Of a stretch of 64,000 nt of DNA, positions 11,040 through 22,214 are shown one piece after another. The notes under the pieces were generated by a model. The model saw nothing but the letters and a program-made list of their open reading frames with translations, did not search any database and was not told the DNA's origin. Source of the DNA: Agrypnia vestita (taxonomy: Eukaryota > Arthropoda > Insecta > Trichoptera > Phryganeidae); contig JADDOH010002020.1 of the NCBI GenBank assembly GCA_016648135.1, forward strand, positions 29,900 through 93,899. Reading direction: 5' to 3'. Numbering within the stretch: position 1 is the first letter of the stretch; each line of letters begins with the position of its first letter. Position numbers and translations under genes: made by a program.

Positions 11040-11440
11040 ATTCTCTATATCACTATATGGCTTGGAAATGTGCATATTAAGAAAGAAGAAAAATAACACG
11101 ACGAATTCCTTTGAGATGGTTGCTTGTGGTATGTGAGTCAAACAAATCTTCCTTAAGAATTATTAAAAGACTTACAGGTTACTTGCATATTTGAATATCG
11201 AGAAGTTCGTTGGGACAGTTGTAAAACAGCGGACAAGAGACGGTCTTCTACAAGATAGATGGACCAGACAAATACTGTAAACCGGGTCTTCTTTAAAAGC
11301 TACGATCAACATGGTTCGAGACCGGAAGGAATGGAGAAGTTGCAGACGTGTCAGAAGACCACGATGCTCAGTACAGAGCGCACGGTGAAGAACAAGAAGA
11401 TCATCAAAAGCCATTACTTCAAATGCTCAAATTTCTCCAC
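11040..11440 (+). mobile_element. Decayed LINE 3' end in the copy 2 intron
   Basis: Plus-strand frames give pieces such as RWTRQ and DRKEWRSCRR, which resemble the tail of insect non-LTR reverse transcriptases (GRP-x-RW ... A-DR-x-W). The order is right but the frame is broken. The inverted copy is in the gene 3 intron (about 15400-15790). Confidence 0.35.
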
Positions 11441-11762
11441 TCCACCCGCTCGTAAACTGTATATTGCCACACATCAAAGCCGAGAGCGGACTTGTTTTAA
11501 ATGTAGTCAAATCTACACGAAATGTTCTTGTAATTTCATTGCACACATTACCAAGTCTACGAGAACATAGCACGGGCAATTCCATAATAAAAAATATTTT
11601 ATGGGGAATGTATCATAATTTTACAAAAAAAAAAAAATATATATATATAATTCTCATCCATAACTTACCACAGCGGAAGCCGAAACGATGAACAAGATCA
11701 CGCTGAAGAAACTGTACATCTTATATCGATTGCTTATATAACTGCGCATAAGAAATAACCTT

Positions 11763-12324
11763 CTCCTGCACATTTCTTCAATCTAAAAAGGTTTTACGTT
11801 GACATCGTCAATTCTTTGGGTTAATTTATCATATTACATATTTAAAAAAAATAAAAAAGCAATTTTGATATATTGGAACGCGATGATAGGATACGGAGAA
11901 ATTAGTCTTGATCATAATCCCCCGTAATATTTGAAAGTCAACGATACTATGGAATACTCTAGAACAACATTCTGGAGTTATCTACAACATTCTACAAACG
12001 TCTAGTACAAGTCAATCGATTGTTGCGCATTGTGATCGATAATCCTGAAATTATGCGGAGCATTGGTTTGTATGTTCCCGATAATTACCTAAGACAACTT
12101 CAGCATAGATTGTTCCACATTCCAATACACAAGACCAACCTGCCAATGGTTATGCCTGTTGGAAGAGCTACTGCTATGCTGAACAATATTACTCTGGATC
12201 TTAATCTGTTCCATGTCTCTGAGAGGGTATTCCAAATCAGGATTCTTCTACACCTTTGATGTGAATGATTTTATATATTTTTTCAATTGATTCAGCAAAA
12301 TTGTAGATTGACATTTAAAAAAAA
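11763..12324. other. Replaced promoter region of copy 2; unassigned frame
   Basis: Homology between copies 2 and 3 ends at about 11763. Beyond it I find neither the TATATAAG box nor CAGGT-N7-ACCTG. A 79-codon plus-strand frame (12020-12259) holds RSIGLYVPDNYLRQL. It looks like part of a mobile-element protein, but I cannot place it. Confidence 0.4.
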
Positions 12325-12462
12325 TATTGATTATAATATTTGTATAAATCTACTTATATTATTTGCCAAATTTAACCTACATGTTTCGGAAATATCTTTC
12401 CATATAACACCCTGACGATGGAACATAATATAAGTAAATTTATACAAATACTATAATCAATA
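12325..12462. repeat. Hairpin MITE-like element, 37-bp arms
   Basis: The arms begin TATTGATTATA and end TATAATCAATA with one or two mismatches over about 37 bp, around a 60-bp centre containing GTTTCGG and CCTGACGATGG. Confidence 0.6.
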
Positions 12463-12589
12463 GATTTTATTTATGTTTAATATTTGCTTTTGTTTATGTA
12501 TGTTTGTATATTTCTAAATTATTTATAACATTTACGAATTAAATTTGTGTTTGTAAATGTTATATAAAAAATAAATAAATTGAAATTGA

Positions 12590-13632
12590 AAATTGAACAC
12601 AACGTTTTCAGCTCGTAATTTAGGTAAGAATCTACCTGCAAAGTATTGTGGACTAACTCTGTTATACCCTGTATATAGAAAAAATTCTGTTTTTCATTTT
12701 CACATTTTTTTATATATAGTATTATTTTACGTGGATTTCGTTGCAACATATACACCGCGTAAAAACTAGCTAGGTTTATATTTATATATCTTTACGTAAG
12801 TATTTTCCAACTACTTCGCTATACAAATCTTAATCCCTTTAAATAAAATCATTTTTAGATTTTTCAGAACTTTAACACCGTTAATTTAAACAAATTAAGG
12901 CAAATCATATAGACACAGAAAAATACCATCTACCAAAATTATTATTGTCGGAACCTGAAACTATGTGTCGCCCTAGGAAGTAAGTATGTAGAACAAAACC
13001 AGATCATTTTTTTACATCGATGGTCACATAATACGAGAAAGAAGAAAGATCGCATTATCAAACTTGTAAGTATCGACATCGATAATAGAAGACTAAGGGG
13101 ATGTGGAAGGCTTAACCTGCGGGTACCGGATGATCTAAAATAGGATCGGGGACCGGAGCGGGGTACAAACGAGACCCCAATCAAATTTGCCTTATAATGA
13201 AGTATAATGGTTCGAAAATGTTCTATAATATATTTAATTACATATCTTATACAATGCGAACAAAATTCTACTAAATTTGTCGTTTATGAGAAACCGTAAT
13301 ATTTTGACTTCTCATAACTCACAAGCATTGGACTGACAAAAACTTTGCAAGTGCAATGTATTGTATTGCTAAGGAAAAACATAAAAACAGAAAAACAATT
13401 TTTCACAGTATCTCAGCCCAATATCCCAATTACAAGTGTCTTCTACCTGCTCTAGCAACATGCATATGAATACTAAATGTATCAATGCAGTGCGATCATG
13501 TGAGAATTTGCAAATAAAGAATTGATATTATATGTTTTAGGAGTTCAGGTTACTGTGAAGAAATGAATGTGGTGTAGAAGTGATTTTTTTAAATGATGAT
13601 GGTGTGGGGCTGTTGTTGTCGTCATCGTCAAT
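12590..13632 (-). repeat. 5' flank block of copy 2, inverted match to 22535-23710
   Basis: Read on the minus strand this aligns with the sequence upstream of gene 4. Landmarks include the shared stretch around GTACCCCGCTCCGGTCCCCGA. It is therefore old 5' flank duplicated together with the genes. It contains no recognised gene. Confidence 0.75.
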
Positions 13633-13650
13633 ATTGACGATGACGACAAC
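13615..13650. repeat. Perfect 36-bp palindrome
   Basis: The left half GTTGTCGTCATCGTCAAT is the exact reverse complement of the right half. The homology with the gene 4 upstream block ends at its centre (13632/13633). Confidence 0.85.
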
Positions 13651-14169
13651 CCATTGAAGAAATGTGCAGGCACGTATATCAGCTCTTTAAAAATAATTAT
13701 TGCACGATTTTCCTTGATCCGTGATCGCATTGAATTTTGTGATTCTAATCTGATATCGTCGTTTCTAGGAAGGATACGCAACGATTATTGTTTTTCAATA
13801 ATACAGCTGTAAATAATATCAGCAATCAATAATCCTAAGTACATTTTCCTGAGGATACTGGGTGCATACTAAATCATTATCAAATAATCGCTAGATAATC
13901 ATCCAATATTGTTCGGATAAATTTATGTTAAAAATTCGTCACTTGTCTGTTTCGCAATAGTTTTTATAATTTTTTTTAAGAGTGACTAAGACAAGTTTTT
14001 GAGATAAAGTAAAGATGATAGCATTTATTTTTAACGGTATATATTTTGAGAAATTCTATTCCTGTAAACACTGCCACAATAAATAAATTCATAAATTAAA
14101 AATTATTTTTTAATTAGTCTACAATTCAAAATTAATTCTTGAAAAATCAATAAATAAATATATAAATAT
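13651..14169. other. AT-rich spacer with a block shared with 30236-30540
   Basis: 13690-14005, read on the minus strand, resembles 30236-30540 upstream of gene 5 (shared words GTCTTAGTCACTC and CGATTATTTGATAA). It is probably more duplicated 5' flank. No gene seen. Confidence 0.5.
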
Positions 14170-14582
14170 TGTCACGGAATGGTAAGCAAAAGGAATTGCT
14201 CACGGTCCAAATTCCTTGTAATATGTCACAACGCAATCGAAGAATCGAGAACGGCCTATAGCAATCTAGGGTGATCTACAACATTCGGAAAAAGCTTGGA
14301 ATAACCGAAAAGCGACGATAACCTTCTCCACAACACTACAATAAAAGAAAATACCAGCATTCGGATATAAATACGGAACTACGCCGCGGTACAGGCAGAG
14401 TTGTCGTGTTTGACAGTCCTTTCGGTGCGAAGTCGGTCGCGAGGCCAGAGTGGGCAGTCGAATCGAGATAATCGAAGCAATAAATATGCGAAATATCGAA
14501 CGAAGTATCTTATTGGCGAAATAAACCAGGGTGACTTCTGTGTGCGACAATGGAATATCCTACGAGCGATAAATACGTGACA
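14170..14582 (+). mobile_element. LTR-like unit (413 bp)
   Basis: It starts TGTCACGG and ends CGTGACA, the TG...CA inverted ends of retroviral-type LTRs. A TATA box (TATAAATA, 14366-14373) lies mid-way, and GAAATAAACC near the end could be a polyadenylation signal. No reading frame for gag or pol follows and no clear target duplication is seen, so it is a solo or truncated LTR. Confidence 0.45.
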
Positions 14583-14928
14583 CCCAGCGATAATAACGAG
14601 TTCATATACGAATGATATATGGCGAAATAGTATTGATTGAAAAAAAGGGGTTATTTTTAATTCGTGTTAAGTGGCTTTGGTCATTGAATAATGAATACAT
14701 CATTAATTAATAAATCGCTAATTTCCAGTGTTTTTATTTATTCCTCTCTAGTCACGACGCGTGATAATATGATATTTTTTATTTTTCGGTTCTAGATTTT
14801 ACTGTAACAATAAGATACACTGTAAATAGATACAAAAAATGCTCACTTCTCTCCTTTGGTATCTTGACAAAAAAATTGAATTTATTTTTATGTTTGACTG
14901 TGGTATAGGAACTTTTTGGTTTAATAAT

Positions 14929-15011
14929 AATCGTAATCAGTTATTTTTACGCAGGTTGAAAACACCTGTTTTAATATCGTCACTATACCATAGTATCTCT
15001 TCCTATATAAG
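14929..15011 (+). promoter_or_regulatory. Gene 3 core promoter block
   Basis: ATCGTAATCAG (about 14930) is followed by CAGGT-N7-ACCTG (14952-14968), TTTAATATC and TCCTATATAAGGAG with TATATAA at 15004-15010, about 75 bp before the ATG. The same order recurs before genes 4, 5 and 8. Confidence 0.75.
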
Positions 15012-15084
15012 GAGATGTCGTTTTTACTGCAGCAAGTATAGAAGGTTATTTCTTATGCACAGTTATATAAGCAATCGATACAAG

Positions 15085-17370
15085 ATGTACAGTTTCTTCA
15101 GCGTGATCCTGCTCATCGTTTCGGCTTCCGCTGTGGTAAGTTATGGATGAGCATTATATATATATATATATGTTTTTTTTTTTGTAAAATTGTGATACAT
15201 TCCCCATCAACGCTATTTTTAACGCTAACGCAAAAAATATATTTTTTATTACGGAATTGTCCGTGCTATGTTCTCGTAGACTTGGTAATGTGTGCAATGA
15301 AATTACAAGAACATTTCGTGTAGATTTGACTACATTTAAAACAAGTCCGCTCTCGGCTTTGGTGTGTGGCAATATACAGTATACGAGCGGGCGGAGTGGA
15401 GAAATTTGAGCATTTGAAGTAATGGCTTTTGATGATCTTCTTGTTCTTCACCGTGTGCTCTGTACTGAGCATCGTGGTCTTCTGACACGTCTGAAACTTC
15501 TCCATTCCTTCCGGTCTCGAACCATGTTGATCGTTGCTTTTAAAGAAGACCCGGTTTACTGTATTTGTCTAGTCCATCTATCTTGTAGAAGACCGTCTCT
15601 TGTCCGCTGTTTTACAACTGTCCCAACGAACTTCTCGATATCCAAATATGCAAGTAACCTGTAAGTCTTTTAATAATTCTTAAGGCAGATTTGTTTGACT
15701 CACATACCACAAGCAACCATCTCAAAAGAATTTGTCGTGTTATTTTTCTTCTTTCTTAATATGCACATTTCCAAGCCATATAGTGATATAGAGAATACCA
15801 GAGATTTCATCACACAGATTTTGGTTGGATTTAGATTTAGAATAAGTTGACTCAAGATTCAATAATATATACTATATTATTTTTATTTAAGAATGTTAAT
15901 AGAATACAGTCATCGAGGATGACAAATTTCACATATCAATTTATAGTAAATACGATTTTGGAAGGGATATATGCATAAAATCTGGAATTCAGCACATTTT
16001 AAATTAGTAATCCTCGGTGACTGCATTCGAAATATTTATTTTATTTTTTGGATATTACTGCCTTTGATTATTTACCCCTCATATAAACTAATTTAAATAC
16101 TTAAGGTACAGTTATTTGGATAGAACAATTTAAAAGGTTCCACATAAAACACAATTGGTGTGTTATTCAAAACAATTTATTCCAGATTATAACAATGTCA
16201 CATCATTGAGTATAATCCACTTTTTTTTACCTACTCCAAATTATATGATTTAAATATTGTAAGATGTTATTACTCATATGTTATTTATATGAATATTAAC
16301 AAACACATCAAACATGATTTGAATATAACGAGAAATTAATATTTTTAGACTGTGAATGGTTGTTTTTAAGACTATTGTTAAGGGTTTCTCGCTTTAAGAA
16401 TTTGTGCTTTTCTCCAATCTCCAAGTAAATTCGTAAATGTATGTGTACCGTTAATGTGAATTTTTTTTTAATGTTGCAGGTTTCCGGGTACGAACACGCT
16501 CCTTTCAAGGGAGTGCACAAGTCTAGAACACACAGGTTTGACTCCGTGAAGGGGGACTTCTATGTAACAGAAAAGAAGTGTACCAAGCCGGGACCCATGT
16601 GCGATGGCTGCGAAAAACTTTACGACTGTATTCAGATAGGAGGAGAATATATCCAGGAGCTCAAAGAAGAATGCGCCGAGGGGTCCACCTGTCTGCAGAC
16701 GTTGACGACTGCCTCTTGTACCGCGGGACCTAACCCAGATTGCCCTAAAAGCATTTACAAATTCACTTGCCATCAAGTAGGTCTGTTCCCCGATCCATTC
16801 AATTGTATGAAATATCACATGTGTGTACCACAAGAAACGACTGAATTTGAACCGACAACTGAACCGACATCCATGAGGATAAGCAAAAAAGGATGGGCAT
16901 CTATAGAACGAGTGTGTGTAGACAAAGGTTTTTACTTTGATGCGAGGACTAGTTTCTGCCGCAAGAAATTGGTCGACAACAAATGTCCAGTCATCGCTGA
17001 ACCGTGCACGACTTTGGGCCAAGTTGGACTTATCTTGAACAACCCAGCTTTGTATTTTGTGTGTCTCGAGCAAGAGGGAACGCAAAAAAGACTTTTCCCA
17101 AATGTATTATCATGTCCTACAGTTTTGGAATATGATTTGGAATCACGTTCTTGCAAAGACTACACACCCGAAACGGGAATTGGAACTGATAGTAAGTGTC
17201 TCGAGACTGGGGTTTTCTACGATCCAGAGAACTGCTATTACTTCAACAACTGCACGAAGAATAACTTCCCAAACAATATTGCTTGCGGTAGAATATCACG
17301 TAAGCAAACGTACTTCGACCACAAGACCAAAAAATGTGTTGAGTTCACTTGTGCCGATTTGACAAAATAG
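15085..17370 (+). CDS. Peritrophin-like secreted protein, gene 3
   Basis: Exon 1 (15085-15135) codes a 17-residue signal peptide MYSFFSVILLIVSASAV. The intron is GTAAGT 15136 to CAG 16479; exon 2 is 16480-17370; phase 0; 313 residues. Four Cys-rich units: 1 (about 51-97, diverged), 2 (about 105-177, with GLFPDPFNC and GFYFDARTSFC), 3 (about 193-242, short of one canonical Cys) and 4 (about 257-308, C-x11-C-x5-C). These match CBM14 / peritrophin-A, which binds chitin outside the cell. The loop inside unit 2 is longer than in genes 4, 5 and 8 and rich in Thr and Glu. The gene looks intact and has a TATA promoter. It is head to head with broken copy 2. Confidence 0.9.
15136..16479 (+). other. 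Intron of gene 3
   Basis: Mirror of the copy 2 intron, with a short TA run near 15155, the LINE tail on the minus strand (about 15400-15790) and a MITE (15907-16023). AT-rich otherwise. Confidence 0.7.
15907..16023. mobile_element. MITE-like repeat with CAGTCAYCGAGGAT termini
   Basis: It begins CAGTCATCGAGGAT and ends ATCCTCGGTGACTG. It is the allele-like mirror of 10813-10929, so it was present before the inverted duplication. Confidence 0.65.
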
Positions 17371-18034
17371 GAGGACATTTGTATTGCTTTTATAGTTGGA
17401 CCAAAAGTATGTGAACATTTTGTGTGTACGTGTATTGAGTCGCTCTTTCCACTTCTGGGCTGTGTTGCATAAATCAGATTTTACAAAAAAGAGGGTTAAG
17501 TTTTGGTATTTGTACTTTACTTAGCAATATTAGAATCGATTTATGTTTTCATTCAGTACCCACTTATAAGTTATACACGGCCCACTTTTACGTATACTAT
17601 AAATTTATTATTCGTACTTGAAAAAAAATTAAACTAAACTTTGCTTAGTAACACAGTACACAAATGGGCTGTATTATCAAACCTTTTACCCAAATAATTT
17701 AGATGTTTGTCACCGCTTTTTGTATTGAATATTTTTTATTGCGATTAAAATGTATTTTATTAACTGATCACTTTCATTAAAAATAAATCGAAATATGCTA
17801 TTTTTTTATATTATTAAAAATGTTAATAAAAATATGCTTTTTAGTGAAATAGAAAAAAATCACAGTTGATTAAATGATTTTCATCGGTTAAGTTAATATT
17901 TTTCACTAATTTTAAATGAAATCTTAACTTGAATCCTATCAAATTTTTTTCTCAGTATATTGTTATCATACGAAATAAAATCACTTTATTTTTTCTGTTT
18001 TTCAAATTGAAAAGTATGTAACAATATTTATGTA
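17371..18034 (+). other. 3' flank of gene 3
   Basis: It matches the copy A and copy 2 flanks but lacks their hairpin and MITE insertions, so it preserves the empty sites. An AATAAA is present near 17785. No gene. Confidence 0.6.
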
Positions 18035-19317
18035 TTAGGTCCTTACATATGAAATTGACGTTTAGTATGGGAGGAACATAAAGCCGATTTTTTTTTATTA
18101 TAATAATTTATTTAATCAAAGTATGTACCATTGCTATCTATGCACTTTTGCCATCTCATAGGTAGTTCATCGATCCCTTTACTAAAAAAACCATTCGGAT
18201 GGGAATCAATAAAATCTTTGAAGGCGGTTTGGACTGCCCCATGGGAGTTGAATTTTTTCCTTTGCAAGAAGTTATCCAAATTTCGAAAAAAATGGTAATC
18301 TGTTGGGGCAAGGTCCGGAGAGTACGGTGGATGTCTTAGACATTCCAATTGAAGCTCCTCTAATTTGGTAGCCGTCTGTTGTGCAGTGTGTGGTCTAGCG
18401 TTATCATGAAGCAGCAGTGGCCTAGAGCGATTAACCAGCCTCGGTTGTTTAGCAGCTAGCTTTTCCATCATGGTTTGCAGTTGCTGACAATAGACATCTG
18501 CCGTAATCGTCTGGCCAGATTTAAGAAAGCTGTAGTGAACGACACCAGCACTAGTCCACCAAACGCTCACAAGTAACTTTTTGGAGTCAATTTTCGCTTG
18601 GGGCATGGTTTGGCTGGTTCGGCAGGGTTCAGCCAATGCGATGAGCGCTTCCGATTATCGTACAGGATCCACTTTTCATCACAGGTAATGATTCGATGTA
18701 AAATCCCTTCATTATTGTGCCGGTTGAGTAATGCAACGCAGCAGTCAACGCGCGTTTGTTGATTTGCTTCACTCAATTCGTGAGGTACCCACCTTTCAAG
18801 CTTTTTCACCTTACCAATTGCTTCAAGTGGATTAAAACAGTTTTATCACTAACACCGCAGCCTGCAGCTAACTCGGATGTGGTTTGCGATGGATCCGCTT
18901 CCACAATAGCCTTCAATTCTTCATTATCAACTTTGGTCTCCGGCCGTCCACGGGGCTTGTTCTGCAGGTCGAAATTTCCAGAACGAAAACGTTGGAACCA
19001 AAAACGCACTGTGTTTTCTTTTGCGGCACCGTCGCCATACACATGATTAATACTTCGAGCCTTTTCTGCAGTACTGGTGCCACGGTGGAACTCGTACTCG
19101 TAAATAATGCGATATTTCAAGTTTTTCATTTTGTAAACTGAGTGACGCAAAGAAAAAAACAATTGAGGAAAAAACAAATGAATTATAATTTTCAAAACAC
19201 AAATACATGAGTAAATAGTTGTATAAATTTGGATTTGGAATTCCTAACCAAAGAGAAGATATTTGAGATCAAATTTGCCAGTACGGCAAAACGTCAATTT
19301 CATATGTAAGGACCTAA
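18035..19317 (-). mobile_element. mariner element 2
   Basis: Same termini as element 1, TA duplication at 18033-18034 and 19318-19319, 1283 bp. It is inserted in the shared 3' flank at a site left empty in copies A and 2. Confidence 0.95.
18112..19129 (-). pseudogene. mariner transposase, two frameshifts
   Basis: Start at MKNLKYR (19129). Relative to element 1, one base is missing near 18819 (after LKQ) and another near 18580 (after TPK), splitting the frame into three. All motifs remain: TCDEKW, LLHDNARPH, SPDLAPTDYHFF. The C-terminus, which is broken in element 1, is intact here and ends in NGTYFD. Confidence 0.85.
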
Positions 19318-19439
19318 TATATATATGTGTATTCCATGAACCCAACTACAGGATTTGTCCACTGCGGTAATTGTGTTCTCAGAACATAAAATATTGTTTA
19401 AAATATATACTGGTCTAGGAAGATGTTCAAAAAATGAAA

Positions 19440-19697
19440 AGAAATGATTTGCAGCCGTGTTTTAATATAAATTTTTAATATTTCGAACGAATATCATATA
19501 TTTATATATAAACAATATTTATATATTTATTTATATATAAATATTGTTTGTATTAATACATTCATATCGAACGTATTAATACAAACAATATAAATAGAAA
19601 TAACGGGATCTCCAACCACAATAGAAGAATCACCAGGTCGCAAACAAATTTCATAGATAAGTACACAATGTAAACTCGCCAAATAGCCTCGCATTAA
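19440..19697. repeat. AT-rich double hairpin and spacer
   Basis: 19508-19590 contains two successive inverted repeats: AACAATATTTATATA facing TATATAAATATTGTT, then TTGTTTGTATTAATAC facing GTATTAATACAAACAA. The rest to 19697 has no visible feature. Confidence 0.6.
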
Positions 19698-19903
19698 GCA
19701 GGCTACTCACACACCTGCCGCAGGGGCAATCTAGGGTGTAAAAGTGGGGATGACCCTTAAATTGTGATGTGTGTAGGCAAGCAGGGGCAATGTCATAGAT
19801 AGCGCGAGACCATCCTTGATCCCTGGATCGCTGCGTGTGTAGCGCGATTAGGGCAGAGGGGCCAAACTACCAGAGCTATATCGATATTTTGATCTTTCGA
19901 TAA

Positions 19904-20620
19904 GCGCTTGTTCAGACACAGCGGGAACCGTGCCGTTTCAGAATCGCATGAGATCCGTGCGGGTCTCATTTACCTAGGTTTGTATGTGATCGTTCAGACA
20001 CAACCGTGCGGTTAGTCAACCGCTGCGGTGCCCGCAACCCAACCGCTAGAAAGTAGACCCGCACGGCGCCCGCACGATCCTATTACTATGGAGCCTTACG
20101 AGAGCGTTCAGACGCGTTGCGGGCACCGCACCGTTCCCATGTCACAACAGGAGCACGCGTGGATTATATTCTCTTTTCTACGGTTATGGATCGCTTTGAC
20201 ACTGAATTTTTTATTGATGAAGTGGAGAAAAGACCTGTAATATGGGAGAAAAGACCTGTAATAGTGTGAGGATTACTCAAATATGCCAAGAACCAAGCTT
20301 GGCAGGAGTTGGTGGAGATATTTGGAAATGGTGGAAAAAAAGAGTATTTTAGGGAAGTAGGTATTTATTCACCAAAAATGAACTGACAGAATGATATTTT
20401 TGTGTCTTGCCATGGAACACGGCCGTCGTTAACAAAGTAATGAGCGAATATATCTCTGATATTCAAAGATGGAGAACGGCACCGGAGCTGTCAAACTGAC
20501 GTTTATTTTCGCGCGCACAAATCGCTTATTAACCGCGGCTGTGTGAACAGATGACACAAACCGCGTCTTTTGAAACGCGATTCTGAAACTGAACGGTTCC
20601 CGCTGTGTCTGAACAAGCGC
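19904..20620 (+). mobile_element. PIF/Harbinger element, internally deleted
   Basis: Perfect 28-bp inverted ends starting GCGCTTGTTCAGACACAGCG, flanked by the 3-bp duplication TAA (19901-19903, 20621-20623), as expected for PIF/Harbinger. It is nested inside the element 19698-20767. Confidence 0.85.
20186..20400 (+). pseudogene. MADF-domain protein remnant of Harbinger
   Basis: MDRFDTEFFIDEVEKRPVIW is followed by an internal repeat of the GAGAAAAGACCTGTAAT stretch and a stop. A later frame reads YAKNQAWQELVEIFGNG. The order matches the start and middle of a MADF DNA-binding domain, the second protein of many PIF/Harbinger elements. It is broken by the small duplication. Confidence 0.5.
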
Positions 20621-20771
20621 TAATACTGGTGCCATTGTCAACGCGTGTGTTCATCTCCATTTATACTTGAACCCTGAACGGCAGGCATGTATGTAGGGAC
20701 AAGCCGATATTGCCACGACCACCGTGCGCCCTAGATTGCCCCCGCAGCAGGTGTGTGAGTAGCCCGCTTTA

Positions 20772-21609
20772 GGCTTCACTTGGATCTCGACATGTGGAGT
20801 AAATGGGTGTGCTTGCCACCAATTCAAAACAGAACTTGAAAAACGGCGAAAATCCATTTGAAAATGGCCAGTTCTGCCTGTCCGAAACGTTGGGTACATA
20901 ATAACATTCTTTATCAAGAATACAGTACGCGGGTTACCATAGAAAATAATCCTTCATCTTTTACCCGCGAATATCTTAATATTAACATAAATATATATAT
21001 ATATATATATTATTATATATATATATCTATATATACGCACTAAAAATATAGCTTAATACTCCACATTATAAATATAGAGGTATCATAACCAGTTGCGAAA
21101 TCTATGTATGCTATTTCATGAAAAGGACAACAGATGTCTCAAGCATAGTCCCTTCAAATATATGGAAGGTTTCAATTTGGAACATACAATATACAACTTT
21201 AAAAAATTTGATAATGTGTAGACTTTCTTACGATGGAATTGGTGAATGTAGCATTGTGTAGAGTGATCACTTAAGCCAGTTTATACAGGTTGTAAGCCCT
21301 ACGCCATCATTTAATAGGCTGTCATACATGTTTCTCATATAAAAAACTTCGTTTCTGTGAATTTTTCTATAATTTATCTTAATTAGGAAAGTTTCTGTTA
21401 AGTATTGGAAACGATAGGCTGCCGAAACTGATATTCAAGCCAATTTTGACCACGACCTTAAAAATCCTCCAAGTCTTAAAATTCTATATACATCAATAGC
21501 ACGAAGTATTATGGTATATTCATCAGTTATATGGACACTTAATTATACAACATATATTGAAAGCATCGTAAGGGAGAAGAAAAAGTTTCTACGTATTTTG
21601 TCCTACACA
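20772..21609. other. Spacer with TA microsatellite and shared flank
   Basis: 20988-21035 is a TA microsatellite. 21050-21605 aligns with 1640-1705 plus 5471-5930 and shows the empty site of the large transposon near 21125. GAAACGTTGG at about 20885 may be another Penelope-like end. No gene. Confidence 0.55.
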
Positions 21610-21613
21610 AATC

Positions 21614-22009
21614 TTGTGTGTTGACCGAAAAGTGTTGTTGAAATTAAATATAAAAACAGTTTTCAGTCCCCATAGTTCGATCTCACGTATGTTAGGTGGT
21701 GTAAAAGATAACACACCGTTCGAGTCTCCAGGTGTACAATGCGATTGTGGAGCGTTCTACATAGGACAACCTAAACGCAATATCACTACACGATTGAAGG
21801 AACATATTGGAGCAATTAAAAACAACAACTCCAATATATCGGCAATCTGCGAACATACTTCCAAAGGGAATTTCTGTCACTTCATCAGATTTGACAAGGC
21901 AAAAATCTTAACAACAGAACCGCACCTTATACCCAGATTAGTGAGGGAGTCCATTGAAATATACAAACATCCCAATTTCAATAGAGATGACAGTTACAAA
22001 CAATCTTAA
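21614..22009 (+). pseudogene. Penelope-like GIY-YIG endonuclease fragment
   Basis: The frame holds CDCGAFYIGQPKRNITTRL followed by KEH, then FCHFIRFDKAKIL and LVRESIEIYKHPN-FNRDD, ending at TAA 22007-22009. This is the C-terminal GIY-YIG endonuclease of Penelope-like retroelements, with the usual EIYKH-FNR-D tail. The reverse transcriptase is missing, so it is a 5'-truncated copy. Confidence 0.75.
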
Positions 22010-22177
22010 TACCTTAGATACGTCGCAATAAAGTCCGCCGACGTAACTAGTACATATTGCATACTGGCGACCTCTATTGTAGAAGAAGTGAACACTCCAC
22101 AACAAAGTGCATACAATTTACGCCCTAGAAAGCAGTAATCAGTCCGACCTCCAACTCCGCGAGTAAAGGTCGTCCTC

Positions 22178-22214
22178 TTGATGACGTTGAATAAGCATTC
22201 AACGAAACGTCGAG
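22178..22214 (+). ncRNA. Hammerhead-like core in the Penelope tail
   Basis: TTGATGA, one spacer base, a 6-bp stem (GTTGAA/TTCAAC), then GAAAC. The first base of the CUGANGA box is U, and no convincing stem I was found upstream. Penelope-like elements are known to carry hammerhead motifs. Confidence 0.35.

Larger units (their letters stand above)
10344..11668 (-). other. Intron of copy 2
   Basis: Mirror image of the gene 3 intron. It contains a MITE (10813-10929) and a decayed LINE end (about 11040-11440). The remaining AT-rich sequence shows no gene. Confidence 0.7.
9451..11719 (-). pseudogene. Peritrophin-like gene copy 2, inactivated
   Basis: Exon 1 (11719-11669) codes MYSFFSVILFIVSASAV. 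The intron runs from GTAAGT at 11668 to CAG at 10344. Exon 2 is 10343-9451. Compared with gene 3, one base is missing near 9930 (AAAAAAGATGG versus AAAAAAGGATGG). This shifts the frame after about 135 residues of exon 2 and stops at once; the frame that continues from 9912 codes units two (end) to four. A conserved Cys of the first unit is Arg (GSTRLQT versus GSTCLQT). Homology with gene 3 ends about 44 bp before the ATG, so the TATA block is missing. Three independent defects make a pseudogene likely, though the single-base gap could be a sequencing error. Confidence 0.85.
19698..20767. mobile_element. Inverted-repeat element interrupted by Harbinger
   Basis: The left end (GGCTACTCACACACCTGC, then GGGGCAATCTAGGG) and the right end are inverted copies over about 40 bp. 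Flanks are TTAA (19694-19697) and TTTA (20768-20771). Without the 717-bp insertion the element is about 350 bp, a MITE size. The superfamily is unknown. Confidence 0.65.

Noticed and set aside
12020..12259. 79-codon ORF between copies 2 and 3
   Set aside because: Possibly a mobile-element fragment, but no family motif is secure; kept only as a note in the spacer.
16468..17085. 205-codon frame antisense to gene 3
   Set aside because: It is the complement of a conserved coding exon and recurs in all paralogues as a shadow.
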